From assembly GCA_002007465.1 (NCBI GenBank), contig LNAC01000854.1, positions 163,774 to 227,773 on the forward strand: 64,000 nt of DNA. The letters are read 5' to 3'. Every line of letters begins with the position of its first letter. The stretch's first letter is position 1. The stretch comes from Ailurus styani (taxonomy: Eukaryota > Chordata > Mammalia > Carnivora > Ailuridae). Below the pieces are notes generated by a model, which had not been told where the DNA came from, did no database searches, and saw only the letters and a program-made list of their open reading frames with translations. Positions 34,911 to 46,110 of this stretch are shown here, piece after piece. Both the position numbers and the translations under genes were made by a program.

Positions 34911-37300
34911 GCTCTCATAACTCTTCTTTTATAGATTTTTTCTGGTGATTCATGCTTTTTACATTTCCGTATGAGTTTAGCATATGCTCTATCCAGTTAT
35001 AAAATAAATCATATTGCTGCTTGGGGATTGCACTATATTTATTGACTTTCTTAGGGGAATTGGCAATTTCTGATGCTGTTTTCCTGTTCAAGAATACTGT
35101 AAGTTCTTTCATTTGATTAAGTTTGCTGCACTAAGAAGTGCTTTAAAGTTTTTTTCACAGTGTTTACACATTGTGTTTTTAAGATACTATGGAATTTTAA
35201 TTTTCCAATTTTATTAGTATTTTCTATTTTTTGAATTATTTAGAAAATAATACCTATATTAGTTCTACTTTTTAAAATTATTTTCTTTGAGGTTTGATAT
35301 ATGGCTTGCTTTTTCCCCCTTTCTTTTTTTTTTTTTTTTTTTTTTTTTTTTGAGAATGCCTATTGGCATTTGAGAATGCAAAATCCTAACCATTAGACCG
35401 CCAGGGAGGATCTGTCTATTGGCATTTGAAAGAAGGTTCATTTTTTCAGGATTCAGAATCTGTGAAATGTTAATTAGATCTAATTTATTAATTATGCTAT
35501 TTTTAGTCCTATATATCTTAAATTTTTCAATGATCTGGTATGAACTGAGAAAGATGAATTAATGTCTCCCACTGCTTCTGTTTTCCTTGTTTCCTTTCCC
35601 TATTTCTCCTTGTATATCTTGTAGTTTTTGCTTTATGAAGGTTGACCTTATTTCATTTGAAATTACATAGCTATAACTATTTTATTTTCTGTGTTAATCA
35701 CAGTATTTAGTGTTATTAGTACTCTTTTATAACTTATTGATGCTCATTTTTGGTCTGAATTAAATCTTGTTTGATATTAATATTGCTTTACTTTTGTCTG
35801 TGTTTGCCTTTTACCATCATTACCTACACTTTTTTTCCTGAAATATTCTGAATCCCTTTGCTTTAACTATGTTTCTTGTGAACAGTATAGAATTGAGCTT
35901 TTTTTTTTAATTCAGTCTCTAAGTTCTTTTAATATGTCAGTTTAAGTCTATTTGTATTTATTATAGCTAAAACAGTCTGGATTCTATCATCTGATTTTAT
36001 GTTAAGTTTGATGTATTTATAACTTTATAGAACTCTGTTGTATATTTTATAGATTTTTGTGTACTTTTCTATTAAAAATTAGGAGCATTGTGGTTTCATT
36101 TTAGAAGTTATGTTTGATATCTATAATTTTCTATAACATTCTTAATCTTCTACTTCTTTATATTGAATTTAATATACTGTCACCTGTAAGTAATTACCTG
36201 GTATGGGCAATAATGGAATTTGTCTATGTATACTTTATTCTACCTTCTTTCTCTCTCCTCACCACCTGGTTTTACTTAATCATATTATCATTCTTGGTAA
36301 TTAGTCTCATCAATTAAATGTACTTATATCTCTTTCACTTGATTTGTCAGATTTAAGTAAAATAGTTTGTTGCCAGATATTAAAGATGTGGAAGTCAACA
36401 TTACACAATCTACTGTCTTTTTTTCCTCTCGACTTTTGTTACTTATAATATGTTTCTAGAGGGCATGTTTTAAGCATTTGAATTCTGCTCTACTACCTTA
36501 ATCCTCATATTTATATTCATCATAGACTTACAATGAAAAAAGACTTAATGCTTATTGCCACTTCTGTTACCATGGATTTTCCAGGACTAATATTCTTTAA
36601 ATTCTTTCTATTTCTACAGTATCTGTGCCTTTGCATTTGTACAACCATCTGGTTGGGTATAAAATTTGGATGATACTTTCTTTCCTCACGGACTCTGTGC
36701 GAGTGACTTCACAAACTTTAGCGTTGAATCTTGGTACGAAAATGTTTAAGTCCAGAGTGATTCCTTTTGCTTTATAAATAGTTTTGAGGGCTTAGCTAAC
36801 CACATGATCCTTTATCTTTTAATCTAATAACATTACTAGACTATTTCCTTATTGACCACTTTGTATCAGTTTCTCAGGGACACAGTTAGCCTTTTCAATC
36901 TCTAGATTCATGTCTTTTTACTTCAGGAAATTTTTAAAATTATATATTAAAAATGTATATTTTGTTATTTAGATTTTCTAGAAAATGAATGTATTAGGTC
37001 TTCTATGCCTATCTTCCATACCTATCATTTTACTGCTAATTCATTTTAATTCTGTATTTCCATTTGATTTTATTTGCTTTCATTATTTAAATATTCAGTT
37101 TTTCTTAATGTGTTTCCAGCTGTGTCTCTGTTCTCTTTCCCACCTTCTACTCTCAAATTCACTTCTGGAGTATCTTTCAAAGTTTTTGATTTCTATTTTA
37201 AGCTTTGTTTTTTCATACTTTATTTCCTTCTACTACATCAAATTACCATTCCTAAATTCTGGATTTTCTGAGAAATCTTAAGTCTCTGCAGAGTCTTCTT
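34911..37300 (-). repeat. AT-rich, probable older L1 ORF2 sequence, antisense
   Basis: Fragments such as ATTAATGTCTCCCACTGCTT, GTAGTTTTTGCTTTATGAAG, GTTTCTTGTGAACAGTATAG and CATCTGGTTGGGTATAAAAT match reverse-strand ORF2 of old L1/HAL1 elements in order. The junction with the element at 32455-34910 is not sharp. A T-run of about 30 nt and a tRNA-like fragment sit at 35320-35410. Confidence 0.5.
35374..35407 (-). pseudogene. tRNA-Glu-like 5' half, retro-inserted fragment
   Basis: On the minus strand it starts TCCCTGGCGGTCTAATGGTT, then AGGATTTTGCATTC, which follows tRNA-Glu from its 5' end through the D arm into the anticodon stem. The 14-bp repeat CTATTGGCATTTGA occurs on both sides (35360-35373 and 35416-35429), as a target duplication would. 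It cannot fold into a full tRNA. Confidence 0.55.
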
Positions 37301-37462
37301 ATTTTATAAAGAAAAGAGTTTCATTAATTTTTTTTAAAATATTGAGAAGTGTTTGGTTACCACTGTCACCTGTTATGTGGCAAATTTTCTTTTGTGTATT
37401 CTCTATCAGCCATTAAGTTTCTAGTTTCTTTCCCTTTTTCTTGCAGAATATTTTCAAAGATA

Positions 37463-38570
37463 CAGTCAATTCCCATTATTTGCACATTCTGTATTTGTGC
37501 ATTTGTCTACTTGCTAAAATTTATTTGTAACTCCAAATCAGTTCATGGAATGCTTTCATGGTCATTCATGAGTATGTGCAGGATGGGAAAAATTGCAAGT
37601 CTCCCAACATGCATATTTCCAGCTGAGGCTGAACAAGCTGATATTCTGTCTTCTTGTTTCAGCTCTCATTTTGTAAACTAATGTCCTTTTCATTGTCTAG
37701 TTGATGCCACATTTTTCCATTTTGGTGGTTTTTGTTGATAATTGCTGTTTCAAATGGTCCCCAAGTGTAACGTAGTGCTGAAGAACTGTCTAGTGTTTCT
37801 AAACACAAAGAGATTGTGAAGGGCTTTATGGAAAAAATAACCATAAATCTGGTTGATGAAGGCTAGGAAACCTTCTTTAGGCTGATTTATAGTGCTGTTG
37901 GCCATGAATCCAACGTTAATGAATCAACAGTACAATACATCCCAAAAAAGGAAAAGGAAATATGCCAGTCTGTACATGAGAGCTCTCCAGAAAGTGCTAA
38001 CATAACAACTATAGTGCATGATAAAGCTATGGAAGAGATAGGAAAGTGGTTAAATTTGTGCATTCATGAGATGACAACTGATTTTTAAAACATATAATGG
38101 ACAGCATTATTGTGAGGCTGACAGCAACATAAATCTAAGATCATGTTACTCCAAGTCAGGAAAATGTTAAATACTTCTTAAACCCTTCTCATCTAGGCTG
38201 GCTGGCTGACATTTTAATAAAGGCAGTATAGAATGGGAAATGTTAAACTTGCAGGCAAGATGTTCTGCAGATATGATGGCTGCAGAAGAATTTTAAAAAT
38301 ATTTGTTAAGTGTTGTACAAGAAAAGAGTTACATATAAGAACAAGTTTTCAATGCTGATGAGATGGGCTTGTTTTGCAAGGATGTTGGTAAAGTACCCCA
38401 TATAACGCAAATGGCATTTTGGTTAATTAAAATGGTGTGACCAAAGATTTGAAAGAACCTAACTCCGTATTTCCCCTAGGAGCAGTAGTTCAGTGTTTGT
38501 TAATTCAGTGCTCAAAGCAACTTTGTAGTTAGAACATAACATAACCATTGCAAATAATAAGAATCAGCTG
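37463..38570 (+). mobile_element. Tigger-like DNA transposon (TcMar), fossil
   Basis: Starts CAGTCAATTCCCATTATTTG after a TA at 37461 and ends with the inverted match CAAATAATAAGAATCAGCTG. It encloses a dead transposase start region near 37755-37860 (CCCCAAGTGTAACGTAGTGC, AAGAACTGTCTAGTGTTTCT) and a TGTAAACTAATGTCC leader. It is about 1.1 kb, so internally deleted or a non-autonomous form; no intact frame. Confidence 0.75.
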
Positions 38571-38666
38571 TGTATTCTGGTTCATCTTTGAAGCAGATGA
38601 ATTTTCTTAGACAAGCAAAGGAAGAGGCAAACCCAGTAGAAAATATCTTTATAAGCCAGAATAATA

Positions 38667-38755
38667 GAGTTGATTCCTGTTATTTGTGGTAGTTATGCTC
38701 TATAAAGTTGCTGTGAAGACTGAATTAACAAATACCGAACCATTGCTCTTATGGG
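38667..38755 (-). mobile_element. Second Tigger-like end, inverted
   Basis: Reads as the reverse complement of the 3' end of the element at 37463-38570. Shared pieces include GTTAATTCAGT and AGCAACTTT. Only about 90 bp remain. Confidence 0.75.
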
Positions 38756-39919
38756 AAAAACAGAGTTAAGTATTTTTTGGACTTGCTTTAAAATGTTTGC
38801 TTGTTTGTTTGTTTAAGTTTCATAGCAGTTTTAGGTTCACAATAAAATTGAGCAGAAGCTGCAGAGATTTCCCGTATATTCCCTGCCTCAACACATGCAT
38901 CATCCCTCATTATCAATTTCCCCAGCAGAGTGATATACTTGTTATAACTGATGAGCCCACACTGACTTATCATTATCATCCAAAATCCATAGTTTATATT
39001 AGGATTCACTCTTGGTGGTGTACATTCTATGGGTTTGGATACATTTATGATGACTTGTACCCACTATTATGGTATCCTGCAGATATTTTCACTGCCTTAA
39101 AAAATCCTCTTTTCTCCACCCATTCATCCTCCCTGTTCAACCTCTGGCAACCACTGATCTTTTTACTATCTTGACAGCTTTGCCCTTTCCAGAATGTCAT
39201 AGAGTTGGAGGCATCCCATACACAGCATTTTCAGATTGGCTCCTTGCATTTAGTAATACACACTTAAGGTTTTTCCATGGCTTGATTCCTTATTTCTTTT
39301 TAGCACCAAATAATATTCCACTGTCTAGATGTAATACCACAGTTTATTTATCCATGCACTACTGAAGGACATCTCAGTTGCTCTTAGATTTGTGCAATTA
39401 TGAATAAAGCTGCTATAAATATCCACATGCAGATTTTTGCATAACGTTAGTTTTCAGCTACTTCTGGTAAATACCAAGGAACATGATTGTTTGATAGAAT
39501 AATAGGTTTGTTTTGTAAGAAAACATAAAACTGTCTTCTGAGATGGTCATATAATTTTGCATTCCTACTAGCAATGAATGAGAGTTCCTGTTCCTTCACA
39601 TCCTTACCTGTATTGGTGTTGTCAGTGTTCTGGATTTTGACCATTCTATTAGGAGCATAGTGATATCTCAGTGTTATTTTAATTTACATTTCCCTGAGGA
39701 CATATGCTGTGGAGCCTCTTTTTATATGCTTATTTGCCATCTATATATCTTCTTTGGTGAGGTGTCTATTGAAATCTTTGGCCCAGTTTTTAACTTCATT
39801 GCTTGTTTTTACAATTTTTGAGTTTTAAGAGTTCTTTGAGTATTTTGGGTAAGAACTCTTTATCAGGTGTGTCTGTTGCAAATTATTTTCTTCTCGTCTG
39901 TGGCTTTTCTAATTCTCTC

Positions 39920-40237
39920 TCTTTTTTTTNNNNNNNNNNNNNNNNNNNNNNNNNNNNNNNNNNNNNNNNNNNNNNNNNNNNNNNNNNNNNNNNNNNNNNN
40001 NNNNNNNNNNNNNNNNNNNNNNNNNNNNNNNNNNNNNNNNNNNNNNNNNNNNNNNNNNNNNNNNNNNNNNNNNNNNNNNNNNNNNNNNNNNNNNNNNNNN
40101 NNNNNNNNNNNNNNNNNNNNNNNNNNNNNNNNNNNNNNNNNNNNNNNGAGCCCGATGTGGCCCTTGATCCCAGAACCCTGAGATCATGACTTGAGCCGAA
40201 GGCAGAGGCTTTAACCCATTGAGCCACCCAGGTGCCC
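39920..40237 (-). mobile_element. Can-SINE containing the assembly gap
   Basis: The T-run before the gap and the head after it (GAGCCCGATGTGG to CACCCAGGTGCCC) are the two ends of one reverse Can-SINE. TCTAATTCTCT flanks it at 39908-39918 and 40238-40248. The 218 Ns at 39930-40147 replace its middle. Confidence 0.85.
39930..40147. other. Assembly gap (218 N)
   Basis: A run of 218 unknown bases. Open frames crossing it are not real. Confidence 0.99.
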
Positions 40238-40396
40238 TCTAATTCTCTTGATACTGTCTTTTGCAGAGAGAAACTTTTTAAGTTTAACAAAGTCTAGCCT
40301 ATCAATTGTTTCTTTTATGGATCATGTCTTTGTGTTGTATCTAAGAAGTAAAGGAAACTCGTGTGACCATCTTAATAGATGCAGAAGGAAGTTTTT

Positions 40397-40600
40397 TTGT
40401 TTTGTTTTTTAAAGATTGTATTTATTTATTTGGCAAAGGGAGAGAGAGAGATCACAAGTAGGCAGTGAGGCAGGCAGAGAAAAAGAGGAAGCAGGCTCCC
40501 TGCTAAGTAGGGAGCCTGATGCTGGGCTTAATCCCAGGACCCTGAGATCATGACCTGAGCCGAAGGCAGAGGCTTTAACCCTGAGCCACTCAGGTGCTCC
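40397..40600 (-). mobile_element. Can-SINE, mustelid-like, inside L1
   Basis: Reverse element with GATCACAAGTAGGCAGTGAGG. Target duplications CAGAAGGAAGTTTTT at 40382-40396 and 40601-40615 are perfect. Confidence 0.95.
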
Positions 40601-40632
40601 CAGAAGGAAGTTTTTAAGATCCATTTATTTAT

Positions 40633-40830
40633 GGGGTCCCTGAATGGCTCAATTCATTAAGTGTCTGCCTTCAGCTCTGGTCATGATCCGGGAAATCCCA
40701 TGATCGAGCCCTGCATTAGGCTCCTTGCTCAGCTGTAAGCCTGCTTCTCCCTCTGTCCTGCCTCATGTTCAAGTACTCTCCCTCTCTCTCTCTTTCACTC
40801 AAGTAAATAAATAAATACAATCTTTTTTTT
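40633..40830 (+). mobile_element. Can-SINE, arctoid type, inside L1
   Basis: Sense element with GGTCCCTGAATGGCTCAATTC head and AAATAAATAAATACAATC tail. The flanks repeat AGATCCATTTATTTA and AAATCCACTTATTTA. Confidence 0.92.
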
Positions 40831-41083
40831 TTAAATCCACTTATTTAGGAATAGTAGGAACTTTTTCAGCCTGATCATGGGTAACTACAAATACCTACAA
40901 CTAACGTAATGGTGAAAGACTGAATGATTTTGCTGAACAACAGGAGTAAGGTAAAAATAACTACTCTCACCACTTTTATTCAGTTTTGTACTGAAGGTTC
41001 TAGAATGTGCGATGAGGTAGAAAAAAATTAAAATGCATATAGAGGTTGGAAGTGAAAAATGTCATTATCCTCAAATAACATGA

Positions 41084-41109
41084 GTGTGTGTGTGTGTGTG
41101 TGTGTGTGT
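41084..41109. repeat. (GT)n microsatellite
   Basis: About 26 nt of pure GT repeat inside L1-derived sequence. Confidence 0.95.
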
Positions 41110-41429
41110 AGGAGGAGGGACTATAAAAAAAGCTGCTGGAACTAACACATTACTTCAGCAAAGTCACAGGACCCTAGATCAATATACAAAATCAGTTATA
41201 TTTCTAAATACTAAGCAATAAAATTTGAACTTAAAAACTAAAACAATTTACAGTAGCAACACAACTGTGAAACACTGGAAGATAAATTTGACAAAAGACA
41301 TGCAAGACCTCTCTTCTGAAAACTATGAAATATTTTTGAGATGAAGAAAACCTTAAAAAATGGAGATATGATACGCTCATGTAAAAGAAGATTCAGTATT
41401 ATTAAAATGCTAATTGATTTTTTACAAAA

Positions 41430-41766
41430 TTCTTATATTAAGATTCTGAGCCCCAGTGTGATGGTATTAAGAGGTGGGGCCTTTGGGAGGTGGTCAGATC
41501 ATGAAGGTGGAGCCTCATGATTGGAATTAGTGGTGTTGTAAAAGCGGCTCCACAGGGATCCCCGGTCTCCTCCAGAAAGTGAGGACACTGCAAGAAGGTA
41601 CCTAGGTGCCTCTGAACCAGAAAGTGGGCCTCACTCCGTGCTGAACCTGCTGGGACCATAAGCTTGGACTTATTAACCTTCAGAACTGTGGGAAATAAAT
41701 ATTTGTTGTTTATGAGCCAGCCAGTCTGTGGTATTTTGTTATAGCAGCCTGGACAGATGGTGACAA
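41430..41766 (+). mobile_element. MLT1A-like MaLR LTR, sense
   Basis: TGATGGTATTAAGAGGTGGG, CCTTTGGGAGGTGGTCAGAT, GAACTGTGGGAAATAAATAT and TTTTGTTATAGCAGCCTGGA are the standard MLT1A order. The reverse frame at 41438-41659 is a shadow. Confidence 0.8.
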
Positions 41767-42779
41767 ATGTATACCTCAGTGTTAAAACTGGAAGTCCCCC
41801 CTTTTTACTTCGGAGATTTTGAGATTTTAAAAAAATCTAAGATCTAAGTTGACATCTAAAACATTTAAGGCTTTAAATGATGTGAAATTCACTACTAATT
41901 AATTTTAGTGGGATTTTAGTGAAAAGTTGGGTTTTAGGATACATCAAAGGAAGGAGAGCAAGGGTAGAATAGTTCTTCCACAATTCTGGCAGTGCAGGAA
42001 AGGACAGGCCAGGAGCTGGCGAGACAGGCTTGCTTGTTTGTGCTCTTTGGGAAGAACAGCATCAAGAGCCAATAGAAGGGAAACGTGGAAAACTGAAATC
42101 GCCCATTTCTTGAGAGAGAAAGTGATGGGGTCAAGAGCACCCTTCATATGAAGGGAGCAGTTTCTCCACTGGTGAGAAAGAAGGGGGAAAGCATGGTGTG
42201 CCTTCAGGGACACGTGAACGTTTTGTGTTGGGAAGTCGAAGTGTGTCTGTGTGATGACTTCTGTTTTGTTCTGTGAAAAGGAGATAAAGTCGTCTGCCAC
42301 ATGTGACATGGAATGTTGGTGAGTCGGGTGGGTGGTCCACGGTCTGAATAGAGTGAAAAATGTTTAAAATATCAGTGTGGAGGGTGATAGAGAAGATTGC
42401 TGGTCAGGCTCGATGGCCCAGATGAGGCTGGATTTTATGGGTTTTATTGGAAACCACTTCTCCAGCAATGTCAGGGTTTTTTGTATGTATTTCCAACAGT
42501 GCTCAGCCTGCGTGCCATGGAAAAGATGGTAAGATAGTGGGATTGGTCCTAGGATGGTGTATTTTCCTGGCACTTTCAGTGAAATGGCAATGGGATTGAT
42601 CTTATTTATTAAAAATATTCTTTATTGATGGAGCGTGGACTCTAAGCAGGGTAAGAAAACAACTGAAAACTAGGAAAAGAAAATGTAAGACGGGGGAGGC
42701 TAGAGATTGCTATGGATAGGAACCATTAAGACCAGGACAAGTAGACTTAAATGAATGGGAAAGCTGATGGGTGGATTTA
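41767..42779. other. Intergenic, unassigned
   Basis: Purine-rich on the + strand. Several overlapping short frames (41927-42573) have no recognised domain. Confidence 0.35.
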
Positions 42780-43320
42780 ATATTCAGAGTTTATGGCTGA
42801 TCACAGGGCTCAGGATGCCAACCCTGAAAATAAAATAACTTGTTACTTTGCTAGCAAAATGAATTTATTCGGGAATGACAGAGGAATCGCAACCGGGGAC
42901 CAGTAAGCTTTTATTAGGCTTTGGGGGAAATTGGGGAGGATTGTTTTGCACAGAAGTTCATTGGAGAAGAACAAGAGTTCGAGGTTATGACAGTTTCTTG
43001 TTGGCTGTAGGAGGGGGTTAGTGCCTTGTTGGGGCAGGGAGGGACCTTTTTTCTTTTCCTTAAAGACAGGAGACAAAGTTCCTATATGAAAAGGAACTCT
43101 CTTCCTGCAGGTGGGGCAGCCTGCAAGGAGTGGTATGTGTGTGAGCGCCCCCTCCAGGGATCCCCCCTTCATTTTCAGTGAGGTTTCCTTTCCTCATTCC
43201 ATGGCAGCTGGTTAGAAGAGGGGAAATAAAGGCCATTAAGTGACCCATATGGTGCTGCATCTTTTTCTTTTCTTTTTTCATCACATTGGTCTGATTCTAA
43301 AATATCAGCTTGGCAAAATT
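42780..43320 (-). repeat. Possible LTR-derived repeat, unassigned
   Basis: ATGAATTTATTCGGGAATGACAG followed by a GC-richer, G-rich 400 bp looks like the reversed 3' part of an old LTR-type repeat in carnivores. I cannot name the family, and no retroviral gene is visible. Confidence 0.25.
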
Positions 43321-43945
43321 ATTAAGCTTTAGCTTCAGTGCCTGAATTAAAACTAGCTGAAGCTGAATGACCTGAGTTTCATCAAACTCAGGAGTTCCAT
43401 ATGAGAGGAGAGACTAGCAAATGGGGGCAGAGAAGGAGAAAGGGTGGTGTGAGGGCACTGAGCAGGCTGGCTGGGAAGGGTGAGCTCATTCGTCAGACTG
43501 CCCCGTTAGGGTAGGGTTTCTTTGTTTGCACATTAGTTTGATAATTTCCTATAAATAAGACTCTGGGTTCTAAAACCTGAAGTCAAATACAACTAGGGAT
43601 GACCCTGATAAATGATGGCTGCCTCGGTGCCAAGTAGCTGGTCTGTGTTGGGTAATTTAAAAGAGTAAGAGAAAGAAAATGTGTATGAGCAATTTTTTTG
43701 TGAGCTTTTGCCTAGCAAAAATAAATCAACATAAGTAGTGAGAAGGAAAGTGGGTCAAATTTGGACTGTCCTGTAGTATTCTATATGGTATGGTTTTCCT
43801 GGTCTTCTAATTTTTGTGTTACATTTGTCTGCCAATTCAGTTGATATGTCACTTGATTCATTTTTACCTACATTTTTATTAAGAAATATTTATAACTAGA
43901 ATGTTGGAAAAAATAATATAATGGACATCCATTACTCCTTTTTAT
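43321..43945. other. Intergenic, nothing recognised
   Basis: No gene or named repeat. Confidence 0.4.
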
Positions 43946-44137
43946 TTTTTTAAGACTTTATTTATTTATTTGACAGAGAGAGACACAGTGAGAGAGTGAA
44001 CACAAGCAGGGGAAATGGGAGAGGGAAAAGCAGTTTCTCCACTGAGCAGGGAGCCTGATGTGGGGGTCCATCCAGGACCCTGGGATCATGACCCAAGCCA
44101 AAGGCAGATGCTTAACGACTGAGCCACCCAGGCACCC
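43946..44137 (-). mobile_element. Can-SINE, arctoid type
   Basis: Reverse element with GAACACAAGCAGGGGAAATGG and CACCCAGGCACCC end. The flanks repeat CCATTACTCCTTTTTAT and CCATAACTCCTCTTAT. Confidence 0.92.
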
Positions 44138-44317
44138 CCATAACTCCTCTTATATTTACTAACTGCTCATAGTATTTTGAAATATTTTCTATCAGTCTGT
44201 CTACCTACCTACGAACTACTTATCTCCCTACCTTCCTACATTGCTTTCTATTTGTTGCTAGCTAACTAGATACAAATTTGGAGGTATACTCAAACCTAGA
44301 TGAGTAGTGTTTTTTAC

Positions 44318-44500
44318 TAGTTCCTCAGCAGACATATGACAGTGTCTGGAGATATTTTTGATTATTATGATTAAGGAAGGGAGGTACTACAGGTGACTAG
44401 TGGTGCTCCTAAGGTTCCTACAATGTATAGGACAATTGGCCACAACAAAGAATTAGTTTCCCATCTAAAATGTCAGTAATGCTGAGGTTAAGGAGGGGGA
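44318..44500 (+). mobile_element. MER5A-like DNA transposon (hAT-Charlie)
   Basis: GACAGTGTCTGGAGATATTT, then CTACAATGTATAGGACAATT, CCACAACAAAGAATTAGTTT and AAAATGTCAGTAATGCTGAG follow MER5A closely in sense order. It is a short non-autonomous element with no coding potential. Confidence 0.85.
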
Positions 44501-44697
44501 TAGATAATACAATATAATTTTTATTAATGTAGTTTATTCTAGCATATATTATAAGATATGAATATATAAAATAAATATATATGATTTGTAAGTATATATT
44601 TTGGCTGAGTCATTTAAAAGTATGTTTTACACAGTATGAGTGAACTTTAGTAGAATATATGTACACAAACACCTATTCACTCCTGAATAATTTATCG

Positions 44698-44853
44698 TGA
44701 ATCTNATGTTTTTAGGAGTAAAAACAAATATTAAACACAATACCATTATCACACTTACAAAATTTAATATTGATACAATANGTGAATCTCCTAAAAACAA
44801 ATATTAAACACAATACCATTATCACACTTACAAAATTTAATATTGATACAATA
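44698..44853. repeat. Duplicated 60-bp sequence between two N joints
   Basis: 44721-44780 and 44794-44853 are identical. Single Ns sit at 44705 and 44781. GTGAATCT occurs before the first N and again after the second. TTTTTAGGAG after the first N is the reverse complement of CTCCTAAAAA after the second. This looks like a misjoined contig end. Confidence 0.9.
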
Positions 44854-44899
44854 ATATTACATACTAATGGCTCTTTGTTTTTTCTTTTCTTTTCAATTG

Positions 44900-45480
44900 G
44901 AGATGCAATAAAGATCATGCATTGCATTTACTTTCTTATTTCTTCAGCCTCATTTAATCTCAGAGTGTTCCCTCTCCTTTTGTCTTTCATGTCATTGATA
45001 TTTCTAAAGAGTCTAGATAGTCGTAGAATGTCCTGAAATTTGGATTCATGATATCTAGATCCAGGTAAAACTTTTTGGAGAGGAATTCTACATAGATAAT
45101 ATTGTATACTTCCCAGTGTATTGTATCATGAGGCACATGATGTCGGTCCATCCCATTATTGATAATGTTAAGTTTGATGATCTGGTTAGGTGATTTCTAC
45201 CAGATTTCTCCATTGTAAAGGAATATTTTCCTCCATTGAAATTAATTAGTATTCTGCATCATGAATCTTAGAAACTATATAAGGATTCTGTTTCCTAACA
45301 ATATTTTCAGCCAATTATTTTATAATTCATTGACTGCATGAATCAATTATTAAGTTGGGTGCAAAATAGTGATTTTCTAATTCTGTCATTACTTTTTATA
45401 ATCATTAGTTGACAATCTTAAGAACTTTCTCTTCCTCTTAACTCTTTTAAATCCTGTACTTTTTATTACTAATTGAGATG
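44900..45480 (-). repeat. Old L1 (L1ME-like) 3' region, antisense
   Basis: GTATTGTATCATGAGGCACA, CCCATTATTGATAATGTTAA, GATTTCTCCATTGTAAAGGA follow the reverse complement of an old L1ME/L1M 3' region. Confidence 0.5.
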
Positions 45481-45539
45481 TTATTTATTCTTATAAGTAA
45501 ATGTGTAAATACAATATGTGTAGACTTTCTTTGAGATTT

Positions 45540-46110
45540 CTGATTCTATAGAGTCTAAAACCATGGCCAGTTCTGATGAACATACAAATCAAATTATGTG
45601 TGGACATCTTCCCTCTGCCCTTTTCATATCCATGCTTCACCTTTCTCTTTCTTCCTCTGTGCCCAGTAAAACTGATCTGTGTATACTACACCATAGGGCT
45701 TTACTGCCCTCTGGCTTCTTATTGGGTTTGGCTCATTGGAAACAAAGATAGGAGACTAGAGAAAGGGAGGAGAAAGAGGTCTAGTATCTATTCATTTTCT
45801 GCAGGATTGGCATGGACTGGTCCAAATGACTTAAGATTCCATCTTCTATCAGCCACCCTTTCTACACATTTACACATTTCTCTTTGTCTGCAGATTCTAG
45901 TAACAGCAATCTCCTCTTCATTAGGCCTAGAGTTTGTAAAGGAGTTTTATTACCAGCCCAAGATCCTGTATTATCCTGGGATCTTGTACTTTCCCTTCTG
46001 GTTCCCACAGCCTACACATAGCTTTGTAAGTAGTACCTTCATTAAATTTTTTTCAAATTACTGAATTTAAGTAAGCCATCTGTTTCTGGCTGTGACCCAA
46101 GGTGGTACAT
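45540..46110. repeat. Possible ancient dispersed repeat, unassigned
   Basis: CCCTCTGGCTTCTTATTGGG, TTTGGCTCATTGGAAACAAA and AAGCCATCTGTTTCTGGCTG resemble phrases I know from an old mammalian repeat that I cannot name. The frames at 45563-46064 have no recognised domain. Confidence 0.3.

Larger units (their letters stand above)
38808..40352 (-). mobile_element. Old L1 (L1M-type) 3' part, antisense, with SINE and gap
   Basis: Runs from GCAGTTTTAGGTTCACAATA through TTTTTCAGATTGGC-like and CCATGCACTACTGAAGGACA phrases to TATCAATTGTTTCTTTTATG. It is the same L1 subfamily region as 8797-10195. A SINE with a run of Ns interrupts it at about 39920-40237. Confidence 0.8.
40353..41425 (+). mobile_element. 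Old L1 ORF2 region, sense, split by two SINEs
   Basis: GACCATCTTAATAGATGCAG resumes after the SINEs with TTATTTAGGAATAGTAGGAA, then CGTAATGGTGAAAGACTGAA, TACTGAAGGTTCTAGAATGT and AGACCTCTCTTCTGAAAACT. This is RT-domain order on the sense strand. Dead by many stops. Confidence 0.75.

Noticed and set aside
39803..40290. Open frames crossing the N gap
   Set aside because: Unknown bases do not code; the sides are L1 and SINE.
45576..46064. 162-residue open frame
   Set aside because: No recognisable domain; the DNA resembles an old dispersed repeat.
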